This document shows, piece by piece, positions 34,967-44,569 of a stretch of 64,000 bases of DNA. This DNA comes from Allorhizobium borbori (GTDB lineage: Bacteria > Pseudomonadota > Alphaproteobacteria > Rhizobiales > Rhizobiaceae). A program made the translations under genes and the position numbers. The notes under the pieces were generated by a model. That model did not search any database. It was not told where the DNA came from and saw only the letters and a list, made by a program, of their open reading frames with translations. The DNA lies in NCBI RefSeq assembly GCF_014196535.1, contig NZ_JACIDU010000014.1, forward strand, positions 1-64,000, written 5' to 3'. How positions within the stretch are numbered: position 1 is the first letter of the stretch; each line of letters begins with the position of its first letter.

Positions 34967-35168
34967 GATCGGTGGTGTGACCGTACCCCATGGCTTTTTA
35001 TTTTTGCTCTGGACACACCGGGAAAATCTGTTACCCATGCACAACACCTCCAGACGGAAGAGTTCCTGATGACCGAAATGCGGACCCTGCGACGACGCTG
35101 ATGCTCCTGACGTCCTTTGCGGCGAAGCATCATCCATGTCCTGTCTGCCTTTCATATTCGGTCATTCC

Positions 35169-35675
35169 ATGCAGAAGCACGAACTCGTCTACCTCACCGA
35201 GGATGCGTCGCACGACGCCGTTATCGAACTCATCAACGATGAAGCCTTCGGACCCGCGCGGTTCACCAAGGCCGCCCAGCGCATTCGCGAGCAGGGTCCG
35301 CACGACCGTTCTCTCTCCTATGTCTGCGCCGATGATGGTGAAACCATCGCCTCGGTGCGGATGACGCCGGTGCTGGCCGGTTCCGTCAAGGGACACATGC
35401 TGGGACCGCTGGCGGTGCGCCCTTCGCACAAGAGCATGGGCATTGGCCGGGAGCTTGTTCGCATTGCCATTGAGGCCGCGCGCCGCAAGGGGTCCGAAGC
35501 GGTCATCCTCATCGGCGATCCACCCTATTACATGCCGCTCGGCTTCGAAAAGGTTGCCTATGGCGCGCTGGATTTTCCGGGGCCGGTTGATCCCGGTCGG
35601 GTTCTGGTCGTGCCGTTGGCAAACGATGTGCATCCGCGTCTGAAGGGCGTCATTGCCTGGGATGCCCACGCCTGA
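35169..35675 (+). CDS. GNAT-family N-acetyltransferase
   Basis: A 168-residue acetyltransferase of the YhbS-like group. Motif A is LGPLAVRPSHKSMGIGRELVRIA (near 79-101), and the following IGDPPYYMPLGFEKV resembles the conserved GDPxYYxRFGF element of YhbS proteins. I give ATG 35169, where homology begins; ATG 35136 is an alternative with no better ribosome site. The acceptor is unknown. A terminator follows. Confidence 0.83.
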   Translation: MQKHELVYLTEDASHDAVIELINDEAFGPARFTKAAQRIREQGPHDRSLSYVCADDGETIASVRMTPVLAGSVKGHMLGPLAVRPSHKSMGIGRELVRIAIEAARRKGSEAVILIGDPPYYMPLGFEKVAYGALDFPGPVDPGRVLVVPLANDVHPRLKGVIAWDAHA

Positions 35676-35702
35676 GGCGAGTACAGTTCCTGTTTTCTGT
35701 CG

Positions 35703-35725
35703 ACGGCGCTTTCGGGCGCCGTTTT
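35703..35725 (+). terminator. Intrinsic terminator after GNAT gene
   Basis: ACGGCGC (35703-35709) pairs with GCGCCGT (35716-35722) around TTTCGG, followed by TTT. Confidence 0.78.
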
Positions 35726-35758
35726 GCATTTCTCCCGGTATTGTTGCGTTGCAGTATG

Positions 35759-35791
35759 AATTGACGTCTTTCAATTCTGCAGATGTCAATT
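35759..35791. promoter_or_regulatory. Inverted repeat upstream of the chemoreceptor gene
   Basis: AATTGAC (35759-35765) and GTCAATT (35785-35791) are perfect complements 19 bases apart, in an AT-rich region about 130-160 bp before the chemoreceptor ATG. It could be an operator; the regulator is unknown. Confidence 0.4.
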
Positions 35792-35921
35792 TTGCTCTAT
35801 TATTTATTGCCCTTCTTTGCGCAATGTTGAGGGATTTGCCATATAACACATGGTTAATCGTATCATATTCTTAAATATTTAGGCCCATCTTGCTTCCAGA
35901 TTCAAATCCTGGGAGGGACGC

Positions 35922-37847
35922 ATGCGTCTTTCGATTGCACGAATGCTTGTTGGAATGTCCGGCCTTATGGTGTCCGTCGCGGCGGGGCAGGGGCTGTTTA
36001 CGGCCTATTCCCTGTCAAACGTGCAGGCGGGCATCAATGTCATTGTAGAGAATCGTGTCCCTTCGTTCATTCTGCTCGGGCAGATGAACACGGATCTGGG
36101 TTTGGTCCGCATTGCTCAGGGTGCGGTGCTGAACGGCACGGCAGAGCAAAGACCGCAATTTTCCGAACAGCTTGGCGCAGCGGTCAAGGCAGTCGAGACG
36201 ACAATAGTGAAGTATGAGCCGCTGTTGGTCGACCAGATAGACAAGGACATCTTCGCCAGCTTCAAGACAAAGTGGAACGACAGCCAGGCCAAATGGAGCG
36301 ATGTCGATGCCCTGCTGACCCGTGGTAATATCGATGAAGCCCGGGGCCTGTTCTATGGCACAAGCCTTGAAGCCTATGACGCTGCGCGCAAGTCCATTCA
36401 GGACGGCGTGGACGATATGGCCGGAGACACGCAGAACGAGGGTGTGGAAACGCACGGTCACGCCACGTTCGCGACAGTCGGCAATTACATCGCACTGACG
36501 CTGGCCCTTGTCATTGGTCTGGCGACGGCGTTTTTCGGAGCGCTGTATATCGCGCGCCCGCTGGTAAAGATTACCGATGCGATGCGGCGGTTGACGGAAG
36601 GTGACACATCGGTCGACGTGCAGGGTGCCGGTCGTCGGGACGAAGTGGGCGATATGGTGAAGGCACTGGAGGTGTTTCGTGGCGCTGCCATCGCCAACAA
36701 GCGGCTGGAGGCCGAAGCCGCCGAAAGCCGCCGCAAGGCCGAAGCCGACCGGAATGCCGCACAGCAGCAAGCCGAAGAGGCTGCCGCCGAACGCCTGCGG
36801 ATCGCGACCTCGGGTCTCGCAACCGGCCTTCAGCGTCTGGCCTCCGGCGATCTCAACTTCCAGCTTACGGATGCGTTCTCACCGGAATTCGAAGCACTGC
36901 GCCATGACTTCAACACTTCGGTAAAGCAGCTTGAATCCACGCTCTCCAGCATTGCGGAAAGCATCCTTACCATCGATAACGGCAGCCGCGAGATTGCCGA
37001 TGGCGCCGACGATCTTTCGCGGCGCACCGAGCAGCAGGCGTCATCGCTGGAGCAGACGGCCGCCGCCGTCGATGAGATTACCTCGAACGTCGCCAACTCA
37101 TCCAAGCGCACGGAAGAGGCCCGCGCCGTGGCCGCCGCCGCCAATCGTTCGGCTCTGGAATCGGCCGAGGTCGTGACGCATGCCGAGGATGCCATGCGCA
37201 AGATCGAGCATGGTTCGGAGCAGATTTCCAACATCATCGGCGTCATCGACGAGATCGCCTTCCAGACCAACCTTCTGGCGCTGAATGCGGGTGTCGAGGC
37301 CGCCCGTGCCGGCGAGGCGGGCAAGGGCTTTGCCGTGGTGGCGCAGGAAGTGCGGGAACTCGCCCAGCGTTCGGCCACCGCCGCCAAGGAAATCAAGGCG
37401 CTGATCCACAATTCCTCCAGCGAGGTTGAAGGCGGCGTGAAACTGGTGCGTGATGCCGGCGTGGCGCTGAAGACCATCGGCGGCTTCATCGTAGACATCA
37501 ACGAGCACATGGAGGCGATCGCCGTTTCCGCCCGCGAACAGGCGACCGGGCTGAAGGAAGTCAACCAGGCTGTCAACGCGATGGACCAGACGACGCAGCA
37601 GAATGCGGCGATGGTGGAAGAGACGAATGCCGCCTCCAACACACTGTCGAGCGAAGTGTCGAAGCTGCGCGATCTGGTCAACCAGTTCCGTCTTGGTCAG
37701 GCGCAGGCCCATCCGTCGGCGGCTCTGAGGCAGGTGGCGCAGCAGATGGCGCGGCCAGCCGCCCAGCAGGCCCCCGCTCACGCCGCTTCCGCGCCCAGGC
37801 GTGCGGCGGCCGCTGGTGGCGCCAACAATGCGTGGGAAGAGTTTTAA
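35922..37847 (+). CDS. Methyl-accepting chemotaxis protein
   Basis: A 641-residue transmembrane chemoreceptor. Helix 1 spans about 8-30, and a periplasmic four-helix-bundle-type sensing domain covers about 31-187. Helix 2 lies at about 188-210, followed by a HAMP domain (RPLVKITDAMRRLTEGD near 213). The signalling tip is IDEIAFQTNLLALNAGVEAARAGE (from about 444; its core contacts CheA and CheW), flanked by methylation helices. The protein ends NNAWEEF, which fits a CheR-tethering pentapeptide of the NWxxF type with W-E-E-F. No che genes are adjacent. The ligand is unknown. GGGAGGGACGC precedes ATG 35922. Its stop overlaps the convergent GNAT stop. Confidence 0.9.
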   Translation: MRLSIARMLVGMSGLMVSVAAGQGLFTAYSLSNVQAGINVIVENRVPSFILLGQMNTDLGLVRIAQGAVLNGTAEQRPQFSEQLGAAVKAVETTIVKYEPLLVDQIDKDIFASFKTKWNDSQAKWSDVDALLTRGNIDEARGLFYGTSLEAYDAARKSIQDGVDDMAGDTQNEGVETHGHATFATVGNYIALTLALVIGLATAFFGALYIARPLVKITDAMRRLTEGDTSVDVQGAGRRDEVGDMVKALEVFRGAAIANKRLEAEAAESRRKAEADRNAAQQQAEEAAAERLRIATSGLATGLQRLASGDLNFQLTDAFSPEFEALRHDFNTSVKQLESTLSSIAESILTIDNGSREIADGADDLSRRTEQQASSLEQTAAAVDEITSNVANSSKRTEEARAVAAAANRSALESAEVVTHAEDAMRKIEHGSEQISNIIGVIDEIAFQTNLLALNAGVEAARAGEAGKGFAVVAQEVRELAQRSATAAKEIKALIHNSSSEVEGGVKLVRDAGVALKTIGGFIVDINEHMEAIAVSAREQATGLKEVNQAVNAMDQTTQQNAAMVEETNAASNTLSSEVSKLRDLVNQFRLGQAQAHPSAALRQVAQQMARPAAQQAPAHAASAPRRAAAAGGANNAWEEF

Positions 37848-38275
37848 GCCTCGAAGCGCTTGGCGAGCCAAGTGATGCAATGCCCGCTGTCGAAGGCAGG
37901 CGAGGCGCCGGAAACATCGTAACCGGCCTTGCGGTAAAGCCGCAGCGCGTCCGGGTTCATGGTATCGATCATCGCGCCGAGGCAACCGCGTCGGCGCGCT
38001 TCTTCTTCCGCCAGAATGAGCAGGCGGCGGGCAAGTCCTTGACCACGCAACGCTTCCGGCACGAAGAGCAGGGCGACGAACAGCCAGCCGCGCGCCGTGT
38101 GGCCCATCAGTCCGCCGGTGACGGTACCGTCATCATCGCGAAGAAGGATGTTCAGGTCGCGCTTGTTGCTCTCGCCGAACTGCGCGATGTTCCAGTTACG
38201 GATCGCGCCGCCGATGAAAGCTTCGGCCGCGTTATCGGCCTCTTCGGAAATGGTCAGGGAAATGGGGTCGGTCAT
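37844..38275 (-). CDS. GNAT-family N-acetyltransferase, paralogue A
   Basis: A 143-residue acetyltransferase closely similar to the product of the upstream gene at 38307-38729. Shared features are GGLMGHTARGWLFVALLFVPE, LRGQGLARRLL (acetyl-CoA loop) and the AEEEARRRGCLGAMIDTM stretch. The start ATG 38275 aligns with the paralogue's start; an earlier ATG at 38314 would overlap the neighbour and add non-homologous residues. Last gene of the moxR operon. Acceptor unknown. Confidence 0.83.
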   Translation of the reverse strand: MTDPISLTISEEADNAAEAFIGGAIRNWNIAQFGESNKRDLNILLRDDDGTVTGGLMGHTARGWLFVALLFVPEALRGQGLARRLLILAEEEARRRGCLGAMIDTMNPDALRLYRKAGYDVSGASPAFDSGHCITWLAKRFEA

Positions 38276-38306
38276 CGCCTGTTTCCGGCTTGCGGTTGCG
38301 GGCTGT

Positions 38307-38729
38307 TCAGCCATCGAGGCGGCGCGTCAGCCAGATGAGGTCGTGTCCGCCCGCAAGCCCCTCGATCCTGCCGGCTATCGTGAATCCGTAGCGCAGGTAA
38401 AGCGCCAGCGCCTCAGGGCTCATCGTATCGATCTGCAGGCCTACGCAGCCTCGGGCGCGGGCCTCGTCCTCGGCCATCTGCAACATGCGGGTGGCGAGGC
38501 CCTTGCCGCGCTGTTCCTCCGGCACGAAGAGCAGCTTGATGAACAGCCAGCCGCGCGCCGTTTCGCCCATCAACCCGCCCACGACCTTGCCATCGTCATC
38601 GCGCAGCGCAATCTGCAGTGCCTTGTAACCTGACGGGCCGAAGCGGTCGATATTATAGGCGCGGAGCGCGTCATAGACCGCCTTTTCGGCATCCTTGTCG
38701 GCTTCGGGCAGAAGGTCGATCATCGTCAT
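38307..38729 (-). CDS. GNAT-family N-acetyltransferase, paralogue B
   Basis: A 140-residue acetyltransferase with GGLMGETARGWLFIKLLFVPE and QRGKGLATRMLQMAEDEARARG as the acetyl-CoA-binding part. It is a tandem duplicate of the following gene. ATG 38729 overlaps the TGA of the preceding membrane-protein gene by ATGA, with GAGGG upstream, so it is coupled to the moxR operon. Many such GNATs have no known substrate; coupling to a putative vWA complex is unexplained. Confidence 0.83.
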   Translation of the reverse strand: MTMIDLLPEADKDAEKAVYDALRAYNIDRFGPSGYKALQIALRDDDGKVVGGLMGETARGWLFIKLLFVPEEQRGKGLATRMLQMAEDEARARGCVGLQIDTMSPEALALYLRYGFTIAGRIEGLAGGHDLIWLTRRLDG

Positions 38730-40804
38730 CGACCCTCGCGCCACCAGGTTGCGGAAATCGCCAGCAGCAGCACGGCAAGCCCCAGGAACCCGGCAAAAAG
38801 CGGCAGCGTATCGATGCCCTTCAGCACGGTTTCACCGGTCATGCGGATCGAGAGCCGACCGGGATCGCTGACGCGGACTTCGCCATTGACCGGCAGGATG
38901 GAGGGCAGGGTCACGCCATCGCCGGAGGCCGAGGCGATGCGGGTGACGAGGCCGTGGGTCTTGTCCGCATAGGGTTTCAGCGTTTCGGTGGTCGAGGCCA
39001 TGGCCTTGAATTCCGGCGCATCGACCGCGCCGGCATGGACGAGCGTCTTCAAGTCGCCGCTGGTGATCTCGTAGAGGCCGGTTTCCTCCATGCGCTTTTC
39101 CGCGCGGTAGAGACCGGGCGCTGCCGGCGTCAGCGGCAGGCTTTCGGTGCGGCCCGAGGGATATTTTACCGTTGCCGGGCCGGGGTCGGCGCCGATGGTC
39201 TGGCGCAGCACGGTCAGCGAACGGCCCGATGCGCGGGCGGTGAGCGCTTCCTCTTCCAGTTCCGGCTGCTTCATCAGCCAGTGGGCGATGCGGCGATAGA
39301 GCGCCACATGCGGACCACCGCCTTCGAAGCCGCGTGCCCACAGCCAGCCCTGATCGGACAGAAGCATGGCGACGCGGCCTTCGCCCTGACGGTTCAGCAC
39401 CAGCAGCGGCTTGTTGTCGTTGGCGACCATCACCGTCTGGCCGCGCGGGGTGCCGACCTCGACGGTGCGGAACCAGCGACCCCAGTGCGGTGGTTCGACG
39501 GCGGCACCCTCCAGCCCGCGCGTGACCGGATGTTTCTGCCCGGCTTCCGACAGGCGCGGATAGAAAGGGGCCTCGTTCATGCGGCCGGTGGGGGCGGCGG
39601 GCAGGACGGCCGAAAGGGGGGTGAGCGCAATCGAGGCTTCGCTGGCATGTTCGGGGCCAGCGGCGATCAGCAGCGCGCCGCCCTTTTCGACATATTGGGC
39701 GATGTAATCGTAATAGAGGATCGGCAGCACGTTGCGGTGCTGGTAGCGGTCGAAGATGATGAGGTCGAAATCCTCGATCTTTTCCACGAACAGCTCACGC
39801 GTCGGGAAGGCGATCAGCGACAGTTCGTTGATCGGGGTGCCATCCTGCTTTTCCGGTGGGCGCAGAATGGTGAAGTGGACGAGATCGACCGAAGCGTCGG
39901 ATTTCAGCAGGTTGCGCCAGGCACGTTCGCCGGAATGCGGTTCGCCGGAGACCAGAAGGACGCGCAGGTTCTGGCGAATGCCCTCGATGACGTGGACGGC
40001 GCGGTTATTGGCGGCGGTGATTTCGCCGGGACGCTCCGCCACCGAAAATTCCAGCACATTGGCGCCGCCGCGCGGCACCTTGAAGCGATAGGAAACTTCC
40101 GCGCCCGGAATGGCGCGCAGCGGCGGTTGCGCCTCGCCATTGATGCGCACGGCGATCTCGGCATCCGGTGCGCTCGTTGATTGCTGGCCATCGTCAAAGA
40201 CGCGAAGGGTGATTTCCTGCTCCTCGCCGACAATGCCGAAGCGGGGGCCGCGAATGATCTCGATGCGGCGGTCGAATTCGTCTGCCTTGCCCGTGATGAG
40301 ACCGTGGATGGGGGCGTTGAAGCCGAGATTGGCATCCGGTCCCGGCAGATCGTGGATCTGGCCGTCGGTCAGGAAGATCGCCGCGCCCACGCGGGCCGAT
40401 GGCACATCGGCAATCGCATCCGAAAGGGCGGAAAACAGCCGTGTGGAGGGCGTGTCCGTGTCGGGGTCGTCCTTCGCCTCGACAATGCGGGTTTCGATGC
40501 GCGGGAACGCCTTGAACCGGTCGATGAGGCCCGCAAGGGCGGCATCCGTGCGGGTGGTACGGTCTGTCGCCGTCTGGCTGGCGGAACGATCGACCACGAT
40601 GGGAACGACGGTGGACAGCGGCTCGCGCTGTTCGTCCACCAGCAGCGGATTGGCAATGGCGCCAAGCAGTGCGGCGAGCGCCAGCGCGCGCAAGGCGCTG
40701 CCGCGCATGCCGCGCCAGAAGCCGAGCGCAGCGAGAACGAGCGCGGCGACGCCAAGCGCGGCAATCAGGGGCCAGGGCAGGAGAGGCGAGAAGGTGAGCG
40801 CCAT
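38726..40804 (-). CDS. Membrane-anchored vWA-type protein of the MoxR operon
   Basis: A 692-residue protein with two N-terminal helices (about 10-30 and 37-55) and a C-terminal helix (about 664-685). Between them is a vWA-like domain with an intact MIDAS opening VVDRSASQT (Asp-x-Ser-x-Ser, near 70-77) and VGAAIFLTDGQI near 140-150. A glutamine-amidotransferase-like fold segment is suggested by KGGALLIAAGPEHASEASIA near 378. It lies in moxR-DUF58-DUF4159-this gene-GNAT-GNAT, four bases after the DUF4159 gene. By analogy with MoxR/Bat systems it may help assemble or protect envelope or metalloprotein complexes; this is inference. Confidence 0.75.
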   Translation of the reverse strand: MALTFSPLLPWPLIAALGVAALVLAALGFWRGMRGSALRALALAALLGAIANPLLVDEQREPLSTVVPIVVDRSASQTATDRTTRTDAALAGLIDRFKAFPRIETRIVEAKDDPDTDTPSTRLFSALSDAIADVPSARVGAAIFLTDGQIHDLPGPDANLGFNAPIHGLITGKADEFDRRIEIIRGPRFGIVGEEQEITLRVFDDGQQSTSAPDAEIAVRINGEAQPPLRAIPGAEVSYRFKVPRGGANVLEFSVAERPGEITAANNRAVHVIEGIRQNLRVLLVSGEPHSGERAWRNLLKSDASVDLVHFTILRPPEKQDGTPINELSLIAFPTRELFVEKIEDFDLIIFDRYQHRNVLPILYYDYIAQYVEKGGALLIAAGPEHASEASIALTPLSAVLPAAPTGRMNEAPFYPRLSEAGQKHPVTRGLEGAAVEPPHWGRWFRTVEVGTPRGQTVMVANDNKPLLVLNRQGEGRVAMLLSDQGWLWARGFEGGGPHVALYRRIAHWLMKQPELEEEALTARASGRSLTVLRQTIGADPGPATVKYPSGRTESLPLTPAAPGLYRAEKRMEETGLYEITSGDLKTLVHAGAVDAPEFKAMASTTETLKPYADKTHGLVTRIASASGDGVTLPSILPVNGEVRVSDPGRLSIRMTGETVLKGIDTLPLFAGFLGLAVLLLAISATWWREGR

Positions 40805-40808
40805 GATG

Positions 40809-43607
40809 CTATTGCCCCAACCGTTCGAGCAGGGCGGGAATGTGCACCTGATCGGCCTTGTAGTTGCCGGTCAGCATATACATCATGATGTTCACGCCGG
40901 CGCGGAAGGCGTGCTCGCGTTGTGTCTCATCCGCCGGCACTGTCGGCAGAACGGCGTTTCCGGCGTCATCGATGGCCCAGGCCCCGGCAAAATCATTGCC
41001 GGTGATGAGGATCGGCGACACGCCATCGCCCGACGACGACAGCGAGGTGGCCGAGGCCCGGCCGTCAGAGCGCGCCTCCACCCAGAGCGGGCTGCCGTTG
41101 TAACGGCCCGTAAAATCGTGCAGCAGATAGAAAGAGCGGGCGAGAACGTGGTTCTCCGGCACCGGCTCCAGCGGCGGAATGTCGATATTGCCGAGAATGG
41201 CCTGCAGCCGCTCGGTGTTCGGGCTTGTCTGGGTGCCGCCGAGGCCGCCGATCTGGTCGCGCGTGTCGAACAGAACCGTGCCGCCGGCGCGCATATAGGC
41301 GTCGATGCGCGAGATCGCCTCGGGCGAGGGCATCGGCGCCGTGGCTGAAACCGGCCAGTAGATCAGCGGGTAGAAGGCCAGTTCGTCCTTGGCGATGTCG
41401 AGGCCGACCGGCTGGCCGGGTTCCAGCGCTGTGCGCCAGAGCAGGAAATCGGTGAGGCCGGCCAGCCCCTGCTGCGAGATCCTGTCCACTTCCGGTTCGC
41501 CGGTGGTGACATAGGCAAGCCGGGTGGTTTTCAGCCGGTCGAGGATGAGTTCGTCGCCGGGGCGGCTGTCGTCGGCGCGGGCATAGTCAGGGGCGAGCGG
41601 CGCGAGGAAGGCAAGTGCGGCAAGGGCCGCCGCCGCGGCAGCCGCCTTCGGCAGGCGGCGGAAGGCGCCGTTGATGAAGAGCATGATGAGGCCATCGGCA
41701 AGAAGCATCAGGAACGCCGCGAGATAAAGCCAGGGCGAGAGCGGACGGGCGCTGTCGCCGGCCAACGCCAGCCGCGTCACGGGCATGGCGGCGGATGAGG
41801 CGATGGGCTCCAGCGTCGCATCGGCAGGCAGCAGGTTGAGCGCGGTGAAGCCATCCTCCGAGCCGTAGAGGCCGGGCGGGGTATCGTGGCTTGCCTTCGG
41901 CGGTGTTGCGGGGTTCAGCGTCAGCGGGCGGGCATTGCCGGTTTCCGCCGTCAGGCTGCCGTTGGCCGTCAGAAGACGCCAGGGCGGCAGGGTGGCGGTT
42001 GCCGCAGCCTGCGCTTCCGCCGATACGCCCCCGGAGCGGGAAAGCTGCACGAGACGGCGCAGCATTTCCACGAAATGACCGGAGATCGGCAGGTTCGACC
42101 AGGTGGCCTCGGCGCTGACGTGGAAAAGGATGATGCGGCCGGCGCCGTCATCCTTCATGGTCACGAGCGGAGTGCCATCGGCAAGGCTTGCCAGCGTTCG
42201 CTGGGCGAGATCGGGCACGGGCTCGGCCAGCACCTGACGGGTGACGGTCACGCCATCGGGATTTGGCAGGCCGGCGAAGGGGCCGGTTGGCGGGAAGGGG
42301 GCAAGCGGCTGCGGCTCGCTCCACGACAATGCGCCGCCGAAGGCGCGTTCGCCCTGGCGCAGCAGCACCGGCACGAGCGGATCGTCAGCCGGGGCTGCGG
42401 CCAGACGCGACCCGGCGAAGCGGATGAGCGTGCCGCCATTGGCCAGCCAGCGCTGCATCGGCTCATAAACGCCGGCGGGCAGGCGACCGACATCGGCCAT
42501 GATGATGGCCGATGGGTTCTGTTCCAGCAGCGCGGGAATGGCGGTGGCGAGATCGGGGCTGTCCGGCTTCACCAGATCGGCATAGGGGCCGAGCGCACGC
42601 TCGATGTAATAGAGCGGCTGAAGAAGCGGCTGGAAATCGCTGCCGCTTTCGCCGGATATGAGCGCCACGCGGCGGCGCTTGAAGCCGTCATCGAGAAGTC
42701 GCACGGCACCGGCGGTCTGGAACCCGTCGATCTGCAGGCGGGCGAAATCGTTGCGCAGTTCAAACGGCAGGTTCAGTTCCGCCGTCGTTTCCCGTTCGCC
42801 GGGGCCGAAGGTGAGCGGGCCGGAGGCAATCACGCGCCCCTGCGCATCCAGAGCCGAAACCGTGGCGACGAGGGGGGCTGCGCCATCGAGGCGCACGGCC
42901 CGCGCGCTCATGGAGGTCGCACCATTGGTGACGGTGGTCAGAGCTGCGATGCGGGCGGCGTCGGCTTGTATAACACGCAGATCCGCCGGGCGCAGGTTGG
43001 CGAGGCGGTCGAGCGCGGGTGTTTGCGCATCCGTCTCGATGCCATCCGTGAGGAATGCGAGCGTGCCCGGCGTCGCGCCATCGAGGGCGGCGGCCACGGT
43101 CTCGACGGTGCGGGCGCGATCCGTTGCCAGCGGACGCGGGCGGGCGGCGGCGAGTTTTTCGCGGGCGCCGGCCGCTGTGCCCGGTGTCGCATCCTGCGCC
43201 TGTTCGGCGGTGAAGGCGATGGAAACCGGCAGGTCGGCGCGTTCGGCGGCGTCGATCAGCGTGGCGGCGGTCTGGGTGCGGCGCTCCCAGTCGGGGGCCG
43301 CAGCCCAGCCATTGTCGATGACGAGGGTCAGCGGGCCGGAGGTCGACAAGGCGGTCGTATCGCGGTTCAGAACCGGCCCGGCCAGCGCCAGAATGATGGC
43401 GGCAGCGAGCGCTATGCGCAGCGCTGTGAGCCACCATGGGCTTTTGGCCGGGGTTTCCTCACGCTTCAGCACGCGGGCCAGGATTTTGAGCGGCGGGAAG
43501 ACTTCCTGCTGCGGGCGCGGCGGGGTGAGACGCAGCAGCCACCAGATGAGCGGCAAGGCAAGCAGAGCACCAAGGACGGCGGGCGTCGCGAAGCTGAGCG
43601 CGTTCAT
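40809..43607 (-). CDS. BatA-like N-terminal / DUF4159 large membrane protein
   Basis: A 932-residue protein. The N-terminus (two helices within 1-75; LPLIWWLLRLTPPRPQQ) is the aerotolerance-regulator BatA-type anchor. The following vWA-like region has LVIDNGWAAAP where DxSxS is expected, so the MIDAS looks degenerate. Further helices lie near 640-690. The C-terminal 210 residues (DELILDRLKTTRLAYVTTG to the end) form DUF4159, which resembles a glutamine-amidotransferase-like fold (YMRAGGTVLFDTRDQIGG). ATG 43607 overlaps the DUF58 stop by four bases with AGGAGCGGAC upstream. The function is unknown. Confidence 0.82.
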   Translation of the reverse strand: MNALSFATPAVLGALLALPLIWWLLRLTPPRPQQEVFPPLKILARVLKREETPAKSPWWLTALRIALAAAIILALAGPVLNRDTTALSTSGPLTLVIDNGWAAAPDWERRTQTAATLIDAAERADLPVSIAFTAEQAQDATPGTAAGAREKLAAARPRPLATDRARTVETVAAALDGATPGTLAFLTDGIETDAQTPALDRLANLRPADLRVIQADAARIAALTTVTNGATSMSARAVRLDGAAPLVATVSALDAQGRVIASGPLTFGPGERETTAELNLPFELRNDFARLQIDGFQTAGAVRLLDDGFKRRRVALISGESGSDFQPLLQPLYYIERALGPYADLVKPDSPDLATAIPALLEQNPSAIIMADVGRLPAGVYEPMQRWLANGGTLIRFAGSRLAAAPADDPLVPVLLRQGERAFGGALSWSEPQPLAPFPPTGPFAGLPNPDGVTVTRQVLAEPVPDLAQRTLASLADGTPLVTMKDDGAGRIILFHVSAEATWSNLPISGHFVEMLRRLVQLSRSGGVSAEAQAAATATLPPWRLLTANGSLTAETGNARPLTLNPATPPKASHDTPPGLYGSEDGFTALNLLPADATLEPIASSAAMPVTRLALAGDSARPLSPWLYLAAFLMLLADGLIMLFINGAFRRLPKAAAAAAALAALAFLAPLAPDYARADDSRPGDELILDRLKTTRLAYVTTGEPEVDRISQQGLAGLTDFLLWRTALEPGQPVGLDIAKDELAFYPLIYWPVSATAPMPSPEAISRIDAYMRAGGTVLFDTRDQIGGLGGTQTSPNTERLQAILGNIDIPPLEPVPENHVLARSFYLLHDFTGRYNGSPLWVEARSDGRASATSLSSSGDGVSPILITGNDFAGAWAIDDAGNAVLPTVPADETQREHAFRAGVNIMMYMLTGNYKADQVHIPALLERLGQ

Positions 43608-44524
43608 GTCCGCTCCTTTCGCGCCGGTGCCGTCGGCTGGCCCGAGAGATAGGCGTGAACGGCAATGAGCGCCTGCGAGGCGAGCGCACCCGTGGAATGG
43701 GGCACGAAGTTCCAGCCCAGATGGCGCAGGTGATCGCCGAGCGCCTCGCGGCGGGCGAACCAGATGCGGCGATAGTCCTCGCGCACCGTTTCAGCACGGC
43801 CGAAGGTGAGCTTCGCGCCGGTTTCCGGATCGGAAAACTCGGTGCGGCCACTATAGGGAAAGTCTTCCTCGGCGGGGTCGTAGACCTCGATGAGATGGCC
43901 GCGCAGGCCGCGTCTTGCCAAGGGACCGATATTTTCCATCAGCAGGTCGGGGTCATCGAGGAAATCGCCGATCAGAACGATGTCGCTTGCGCCACGGATC
44001 ATGCGCGTATCCGGCAGGCCCTGCGTGTCCGGCGCGTGGATAAGCGCCGTCGCCAGCCGTTCGGCGGCGTTGCGGGCGGCGACGGGTTCCATGATGCCGG
44101 GGCAGCCGATGCGTTCGCCCGAGCGCGCCAGAATTTCGGCAAGCGCCAGCATGAGGACGAGCGCGCGGCTTTCCTTGGAGACGGTGCCGAAGCGGGACTT
44201 GTAGGTCATGGATGGCGAAAGGTCGGCCCAGAGCCAGACGGTGTGGGCGGCTTCCCATTCGCGGTCACGAACGTAGAGATGATCGTCGCGGGCCGAGCGG
44301 CGCCAGTCGATGCGGGCGATGGATTCGCCCTCGGCATAGGGGCGGAATTGCCAGAAATTCTCGCCGATGCCGCGACGGCGGCGGCCATGCCAGCCGGCGA
44401 TCACGGTGTTGGCGATACGGCGTGCCTCGACCACGCAATCGGGCACCAGCATGGCGCGCTGGCGCGCGCGCGTCAGCGCATCCCGGGCGGGTGTGGAACC
44501 GACGCTTTCACCGATCGAAGCCAA
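43604..44524 (-). CDS. DUF58 domain protein (vWA-like)
   Basis: A 306-residue protein of the DUF58 family that nearly always accompanies MoxR ATPases. The signature GENFWQFRPYAEGESIARIDW (from about 53) is diagnostic. A vWA MIDAS-like WADLSPSM (Asp-x-Ser-x-Ser, near 94-101) follows. No membrane helix is seen. The start appears to be TTG 44524, with GGAAGGAT upstream; the nearby ATG is out of frame. It is between moxR and the DUF4159 gene, and it likely forms a complex with the MoxR ATPase. Confidence 0.88.
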   Translation of the reverse strand: MASIGESVGSTPARDALTRARQRAMLVPDCVVEARRIANTVIAGWHGRRRRGIGENFWQFRPYAEGESIARIDWRRSARDDHLYVRDREWEAAHTVWLWADLSPSMTYKSRFGTVSKESRALVLMLALAEILARSGERIGCPGIMEPVAARNAAERLATALIHAPDTQGLPDTRMIRGASDIVLIGDFLDDPDLLMENIGPLARRGLRGHLIEVYDPAEEDFPYSGRTEFSDPETGAKLTFGRAETVREDYRRIWFARREALGDHLRHLGWNFVPHSTGALASQALIAVHAYLSGQPTAPARKERT

Positions 44525-44569
44525 AAGGCATCCTTCCGTTCCTGAGCCGCGAAAAGCCGTGCGGCAGCA

